Source of the DNA: Candidatus Marispirochaeta associata
GTDB taxonomy: Bacteria; Spirochaetota; Spirochaetia; JC444; Marispirochaetaceae
Direction of reading: 5' to 3'
NCBI GenBank assembly: GCA_001749745.1
Contig: JWTM01000229.1
Location: 1-55,809 of the forward strand
DNA length: 55,809 nucleotides
The notes under the pieces are model-generated. The model saw only the letters and a list, made by a program, of their open reading frames with translations. It had not been told where the DNA came from and ran no database searches. The translations under genes were made by a program, and so were the position numbers. How positions within the stretch are numbered: the first letter of the stretch is position 1; every line of letters starts with the position of its first letter. Shown here piece by piece: positions 51,712 to 55,809 of this stretch.

Positions 51712-52574
51712 CTGCGCCGAATCCCCTCCCCCGCCAGGAGCCCTAAAAAAACCAGCAGCGATCCTGCCAGATACATCCAGCCCGCCGGACGTCCAGACAA
51801 GAGGTCCAGGGCGATTCCCATGCCGAACTGCCCCAGATAAGTGGCCAGGACCATGGTGAGGGCCTGCATCCGCGTTAATAACCGGCTCTGCCCGGCGATA
51901 ACCGCCACGCCGATAACTCCTCCGCCTATAAGAAGGTGTAACGGGACCTCGCTAAATCGAAGCAGATCCGGGGCGAAGCGTCCCCACTGGAGCAGAATAA
52001 GCAAGAGCGGCGGGGTCAATCCGCTCAGATAGTTCCAACGGAGCATCCGGTCCTGGCCGATTGCGCTTCCGAGTCGGCTATTCATCATCAACTGCAGCAT
52101 CAGAAATCCGCCGGGCATCCATGAGATCAGGAGCCAACCGATACCTACCTCGGCGGATATGGCGATAGCCAAAGAACCGGGCAGGATAAAGCTGAGAGGA
52201 ATCAAACGCTGCAGAGGACTCCCGGCACGGACCGAACTCCAAGGGCTCGATTCGAAGAGCGCCGCCGCAACACTCTGACCGGCGAGCATTCCGCTTAAGG
52301 TGAGAAGCACACCCCCCTCAAGGAATACCCGGTTATTGAGATAGACAATGGGGAGGCCGAGGGCGCCCGCCATCAGGAGTATTCGAGCCGGACGGCGCCG
52401 TTTGCGAGGGGGTAATCCGCCCAAAAGAGGAGTGAACGAAAACGAGGCGGCAAGCCCTGCTATATGAATGATCGTCAGGGCAGCAATCGGTCCTAGAATA
52501 GACTGCAGCCCCCCGTTTAAGCTAACCATGACGGAGATCAGCGCTCCTATTCCAACCGCAAGAATTATCAGCAT
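51708..52574 (-). CDS. DMT-superfamily transporter, DUF606/YdcZ type
   Basis: 288 aa, about ten TM helices, formed of two DUF606-like halves (about 1-140 and 145-288; first half ILGPIAALTIIHIAGLAASF, second half LLIGGGVIGVAVIAGQSRLLTRMQALTMVLATYLGQFGMGIALDL). Members are presumed small-molecule exporters in the inner membrane; substrate unknown. GGAGG precedes the ATG. A Crp-family gene starts 67 bp away on the opposite strand; the pairing of DUF606 transporters with a Crp/Fnr-like regulator (YeiL-like) is a familiar arrangement. Confidence 0.82.
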   Translation of the reverse strand: MLIILAVGIGALISVMVSLNGGLQSILGPIAALTIIHIAGLAASFSFTPLLGGLPPRKRRRPARILLMAGALGLPIVYLNNRVFLEGGVLLTLSGMLAGQSVAAALFESSPWSSVRAGSPLQRLIPLSFILPGSLAIAISAEVGIGWLLISWMPGGFLMLQLMMNSRLGSAIGQDRMLRWNYLSGLTPPLLLILLQWGRFAPDLLRFSEVPLHLLIGGGVIGVAVIAGQSRLLTRMQALTMVLATYLGQFGMGIALDLLSGRPAGWMYLAGSLLVFLGLLAGEGIRRR

Positions 52575-52641
52575 TTCAGTCCTCCCCCTCCTGTGGGACG
52601 TTACGAGGATAGATGATAGAGTGAGAGATCAAGGAGGACAT

Positions 52642-53286
52642 ATGTCCGGTCTATCCCAGTTTTTCTCCTATTTTCCCGACTTTTGTTCTCTAGAAGGAGA
52701 GGTACGGCTGCACCGTTACTCACCGGGGGAGTTCATCTGTCGTGAAGAGGATCGTCTGAGCCGTCTCTTTTTTCTCCTATCCGGCAAGGCCCGGGTCTAC
52801 CGCAGCCTGGCCAACGGGCGGACCTATCTTTTTCAGATCTACGGCGCCGGCGATATCGTGGGGGACATCGAGTATTTTCTGGATATTCCCGCCAGCTGTA
52901 CGGTCCGGGCCGGCGGAGCTCTGGAGGCCGCTTCGGTGCGGATGGATGCGCTGGAGAACGCTACAGAGTCAGTCCCTAACTACTGCAGGATTCTCGCCCG
53001 CGGATTGGCGCGCAAACTCCATCGGGAGAGTCTCTTCTCTTCTCAAAACGTCAGCTATCCCCTCCGAGTGCGTCTGGCGGGATTACTTCTTTCCGGAGGA
53101 CTGAGCGGATACGGTCGGGGCGGGATGGAGGAGTGCGCCAATCAACTCGGTACCAGCGTACGGCATCTCCGCCGTACCCTGGGGGAGCTCGAAACCCGAG
53201 GGCTCATCCGCCGTCGGGAGAATCAACTGCTTATCACGGATCGAGTCGGACTCAAGCTGCTGGCCGGTGATTTAGATTCTCCTTGA
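52642..53286 (+). CDS. Crp/Fnr-family transcriptional regulator
   Basis: 214 aa from the ATG at 52642 (AAGGAGG four bases ahead). cNMP-binding-like beta-roll at about 20-120 (YSPGEFICREEDRLSRLFFLLSGKARVYRSLANGRTYLFQIYGAGDIVGDIEYFLD), dimer helix, and a winged helix-turn-helix at about 165-210 (CANQLGTSVRHLRRTLGELETRGLIRRRENQLLITD). The cassette reads GDIEYFLDIPASCTV; the Arg/Ser of true cAMP binders is absent, so it probably senses something else. Four-cysteine Fnr-type ligands are not evident. It likely controls the divergent DUF606 transporter. Confidence 0.9.
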   Translation: MSGLSQFFSYFPDFCSLEGEVRLHRYSPGEFICREEDRLSRLFFLLSGKARVYRSLANGRTYLFQIYGAGDIVGDIEYFLDIPASCTVRAGGALEAASVRMDALENATESVPNYCRILARGLARKLHRESLFSSQNVSYPLRVRLAGLLLSGGLSGYGRGGMEECANQLGTSVRHLRRTLGELETRGLIRRRENQLLITDRVGLKLLAGDLDSP

Positions 53287-53346
53287 CCGATCCGGCCTCA
53301 TAGAGGATGATAGACCGATAAACGGTATTACAAAACGGAGGACACG

Positions 53347-53970
53347 ATGAACCGCCCCGAGATGACTGATCAGGCCCTGACGCTGCTACGTAACGGCGAC
53401 AACTTCCATTGGAGCGCCATTGCGCTCTTGGCCTTCGCCCTCTATGTCTATGTAAAAGAGTACGAACAGCGAAACTGGAACTATATCGCCGCCGGCTTGG
53501 CCCTCTACTCGGTGCACTGGTTCTTCGAAATCGGTAACGCCCTCGTGCAGCACTTTACGGGACACGCCCTCTGGACGGTTCCCGGAGGAACCTCGTTTCT
53601 GCTCTTGATCGGGGTCGGCTGGGAATTGAGCGTAATGTTCTCGGTTGCCGGCGTTATCTTGAGCAAGCTGCTGCCGGAGGATCGCCGCCGTAAGATTGCG
53701 GGCATTCCCAACCGCTGGCTCTTTATCCTCTTCAACGCCGTATTCTTCTCGGTCTTCGAGATATTCTTAGCCTGGACGGGAGTGTTTCATTGGGTCTATC
53801 CCTGGTGGGGCCCTGTTAGCGTCTGCATCTTCGTTTACATCCCCTTCTTCGCAGCAGCCTTTTGGGCCTACGATAACCCGGGACAGAATCGCTGGCGTTT
53901 TATCGGAACCATGGCCGGACTGGACGCGCTGATGCTGATCCTCTTCGCATCGATTTTGGGCTGGATCTAG
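53347..53970 (+). CDS. Membrane protein of unknown function
   Basis: 207 aa with about six TM helices ([129 protein letters not shown]). Trp- and His-rich membrane loops. I do not recognise a family. AACGGAGG ahead of the ATG. Its stop overlaps the stop of ilvD by three bases. It could be co-transcribed with the Crp-family gene (60-bp gap), but a promoter between them cannot be excluded. Confidence 0.75.
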   Translation: MNRPEMTDQALTLLRNGDNFHWSAIALLAFALYVYVKEYEQRNWNYIAAGLALYSVHWFFEIGNALVQHFTGHALWTVPGGTSFLLLIGVGWELSVMFSVAGVILSKLLPEDRRRKIAGIPNRWLFILFNAVFFSVFEIFLAWTGVFHWVYPWWGPVSVCIFVYIPFFAAAFWAYDNPGQNRWRFIGTMAGLDALMLILFASILGWI

Positions 53971-55646
53971 CTCGTTACCGCCCCTTCGCTGGCGCTGCGG
54001 CAGAGCCGGGCGAACTTGGCCAGGGCGCCGCGGGCATAGCCGTTATCGATCGGTTTCCACCCAGCGAGCCTGCTTTCGATCTCCTCAGGACTTAGATCTA
54101 CCGTAAGCTCCCGACGCTCGAGGCTGATGGTGATCGTATCCCCCTCTCGAACGGCGGCTAAGGGACCGCGCACCTGGGCCTCCGGCGAGATATGGCCCAC
54201 GATCATCCCGTGGCTGCCGCCGGAGAAGCGGCCGTCGGTTATCAGGGCCACCTTGCCCGCCAGGCCCCGCCCGGCAATCGCCGCGGTAGGGGCCAGCATC
54301 TCCCGCATCCCCGGCCCGCCTTTGGGTCCCTCGTAGCGGATCACGACCACATCCCCCTCGACGATCTTGCCGGAGAGGATAGCGGCCTGAGCATCGCTCT
54401 CCCCTTCGAATACCTTGGCCGGCCCCCGGTGTTCGCTAAGCTTCAGGCCGCTGGTCTTTAAGACCGCTCCTTCGGGGGCCAGGTTGCCCCGGAGGATTGC
54501 AATCGGACCGGTCTTTTTATAGGGCTCGGCAAAAGGGTAAATCACCTCTTGCCCGGAGAGGTCGGTGGAGACATCCGCCAGGTTTTCGGCCAGGGTTCGG
54601 CCGGTAACGGTCAGGCAGTCGCCGTGGAGGAGGCCCTCCTCGAGGAGGATCTTCATCACCACCGGCACCCCCCCGACCTGATGGAGATCCTCCATGACAT
54701 ACTTCCCGGCGGGCTTCAAATCGGTCAAGGTCGGCGTCGTATCGTGGAAGCGGTTAAACTCGTCGATCGAGAGATCCACCTCCGCCTCCCGGGCTAAGGC
54801 CAAGAGGTGCAGGACCGCGTTGGTACTTCCTCCAAGGGCCATTACCACCCTGAGGGCGTTTTCGAAGGCGGGCCGGGTCATGATCTGGCGCGGGAGAATT
54901 CCCTCTTCTAAGAGATGGGCCAAAGCACGGGCGCTACGACGCAGATGCTCCTCTTGGGCGGGGTCGACCGCCAGGATGGAGGAGCTCCTGGGAAGACTCA
55001 TCCCTAAAGCTTCGACGGCGGAGGCCATGGTATTGGCGGTGTACATACCGCCGCAGGCTCCGGGTCCGGGACAAGCGGCGCACTCGATTCTGTGCCGCTC
55101 CGCGTCGTCGATAGCGCCGTTCGAGTAGCTTCCCACCGCCTCGAAGGCGCTGACGATATCGAGCTTCCGATCCCCGATCCGCCCGGCCCGAATCGTACCG
55201 CCGTAGCAGAAAATCGAGGGCCGATTGAGTCGCGCCATGGGCATAACCGTACCGGGGATGGTCTTGTCGCAGCCGCCGATGCCGAGGATTCCGTCCAGGG
55301 CGTGGCCGCGAACAACCAACTCTATCACGTCGGCGATAGTATCCCTGGAGACGAGGCTCGCCTTCATCCCCTCATGGCCCATCGCCTCGCCGTCGGTAAC
55401 GACGAAGGTGTTGAACTTCATCGGCCGGATATCGGCCTGGATCAGCTCATCCTTGGCCAGGGCCGCCAGGCTATCGTGGTGAATATTACAGGGGCTCAAC
55501 TCCGCCCCGGCGCTGGCGATCCCTATCAGAGGCTTGGAAAAGTCTTCATCCGTAAAGCCGATGGCCCTCAACATCGCCCGGTTGGGCGTCCGTTCGACCC
55601 CTTCGGTCATGGCATAGCTGTAGGGATTCGGGCGCTTCTTGTCCAT
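53967..55646 (-). CDS. ilvD: Dihydroxy-acid dehydratase
   Basis: 559 aa, the normal length. Converts 2,3-dihydroxy-isovalerate/-methylvalerate to the 2-keto acids in valine, isoleucine, leucine and pantothenate synthesis. [2Fe-2S] ligands C53 (SPCNIH), C126 (GIGGCDKT, with K128 the likely carbamylated metal ligand) and C198 ([16 protein letters not shown]); substrate Ser region GGSHG in [17 protein letters not shown] before the ATG. No other ilv or leu gene is in the window. The 163 bp beyond the gene to the window end are AT-rich and hold only weak promoter candidates (TTGGAA-N17-AAATAT). Confidence 0.95.
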   Translation of the reverse strand: MDKKRPNPYSYAMTEGVERTPNRAMLRAIGFTDEDFSKPLIGIASAGAELSPCNIHHDSLAALAKDELIQADIRPMKFNTFVVTDGEAMGHEGMKASLVSRDTIADVIELVVRGHALDGILGIGGCDKTIPGTVMPMARLNRPSIFCYGGTIRAGRIGDRKLDIVSAFEAVGSYSNGAIDDAERHRIECAACPGPGACGGMYTANTMASAVEALGMSLPRSSSILAVDPAQEEHLRRSARALAHLLEEGILPRQIMTRPAFENALRVVMALGGSTNAVLHLLALAREAEVDLSIDEFNRFHDTTPTLTDLKPAGKYVMEDLHQVGGVPVVMKILLEEGLLHGDCLTVTGRTLAENLADVSTDLSGQEVIYPFAEPYKKTGPIAILRGNLAPEGAVLKTSGLKLSEHRGPAKVFEGESDAQAAILSGKIVEGDVVVIRYEGPKGGPGMREMLAPTAAIAGRGLAGKVALITDGRFSGGSHGMIVGHISPEAQVRGPLAAVREGDTITISLERRELTVDLSPEEIESRLAGWKPIDNGYARGALAKFARLCRSASEGAVTS

Positions 55647-55809
55647 TCATCCACCTCCGACGGGCCTTAATGTACTAGTATTTTTGTCATATTTAAACGA
55701 AAAGTTCGCTCTTCCAAGCCGTTCGAGTTGATCCCGTCCAAAAATGTTCGCAATTTAGATAACTAAAAGGAGCCACCATTTCCTCCGATGGGTTAAGTGA
55801 CCAAACAAA

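Overview
The window (about 55.8 kb, mid-50s % GC by eye) looks like a chromosomal piece of a free-living spirochaete, probably Spirochaetales. The grounds are gene content and style: a MoxR/DUF58/Bat aerotolerance operon, many stand-alone HPt/receiver/HD-GYP signalling proteins, conserved but unnamed membrane and lipoproteins, and housekeeping genes (infA, rph, argJ, ilvD, gdhA). The taxon is an inference; no rRNA gene is present. Almost every base lies in or next to a gene.

Region 1 (1-13.2 kb) is an accessory catabolic locus on the minus strand, bordered at the left edge by a transposase remnant. It reads lacI - SMP-30 lactonase - Ldh2 dehydrogenase - creatininase-family hydrolase - SDR - fucose-isomerase-like - transaldolase-like - HpcH/HpaI aldolase - TRAP transporter (dctP, dctQ, dctM) and a second dctP whose 1,022 bp are identical to the first. 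Five sites sharing the perfect core TGTATACGTATACA, three of them just downstream of TTGACA-like promoters, tie the block to the LacI regulator. The substrate is unknown; a sugar acid, lactone or cyclitol fits. This is the best candidate for an undescribed pathway.

Region 2 (13.2-18.4 kb) is a signalling operon: OmpA-family protein, K+ channel with an RCK domain, stand-alone cyclic-nucleotide-binding protein, HPt protein, HPt-receiver protein, an HPr-like protein with Asn at the regulatory serine, and a TPR protein. Region 3 (18.4-23.6 kb) has a DbpA-like RNA helicase that has lost its catalytic motifs, a metallo-beta-lactamase-fold hydrolase, DksA-like and IF-1 genes. Region 4 (23.1-32.2 kb) is one nine-gene operon: argJ, moxR, DUF58, batD-like/batA/batB/TPR/batD-TPR-SH3, Smr. 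Region 5 (32.3-41 kb) holds small housekeeping and signalling genes (nitroreductase, PHP phosphatase, HD-GYP, metallophosphoesterase, HD, HAD, RNase PH, lipoprotein, two reductases).

At 41 kb a tRNA-Arg(CCU) is followed by about 540 bp of imperfect tandem repeats, each restarting with the last ten bases of the tRNA and, in two cases, repeating a terminator; this resembles the E. coli tyrT repeats. Region 6 (41.6-55.8 kb) has a multi-PAS sensor kinase, a DUF1573-thioredoxin-CcdA fusion, a receiver/PEP-synthase-like ATP-grasp fusion next to gdhA, a membrane acyltransferase-like hexapeptide protein, a DUF606 transporter with a divergent Crp-family regulator, and ilvD. Four genes (argJ, HD-GYP, HAD, hexapeptide protein) have a -10 box exactly six bases before the start codon with a 17-bp spacer to the -35, which suggests leaderless transcripts.
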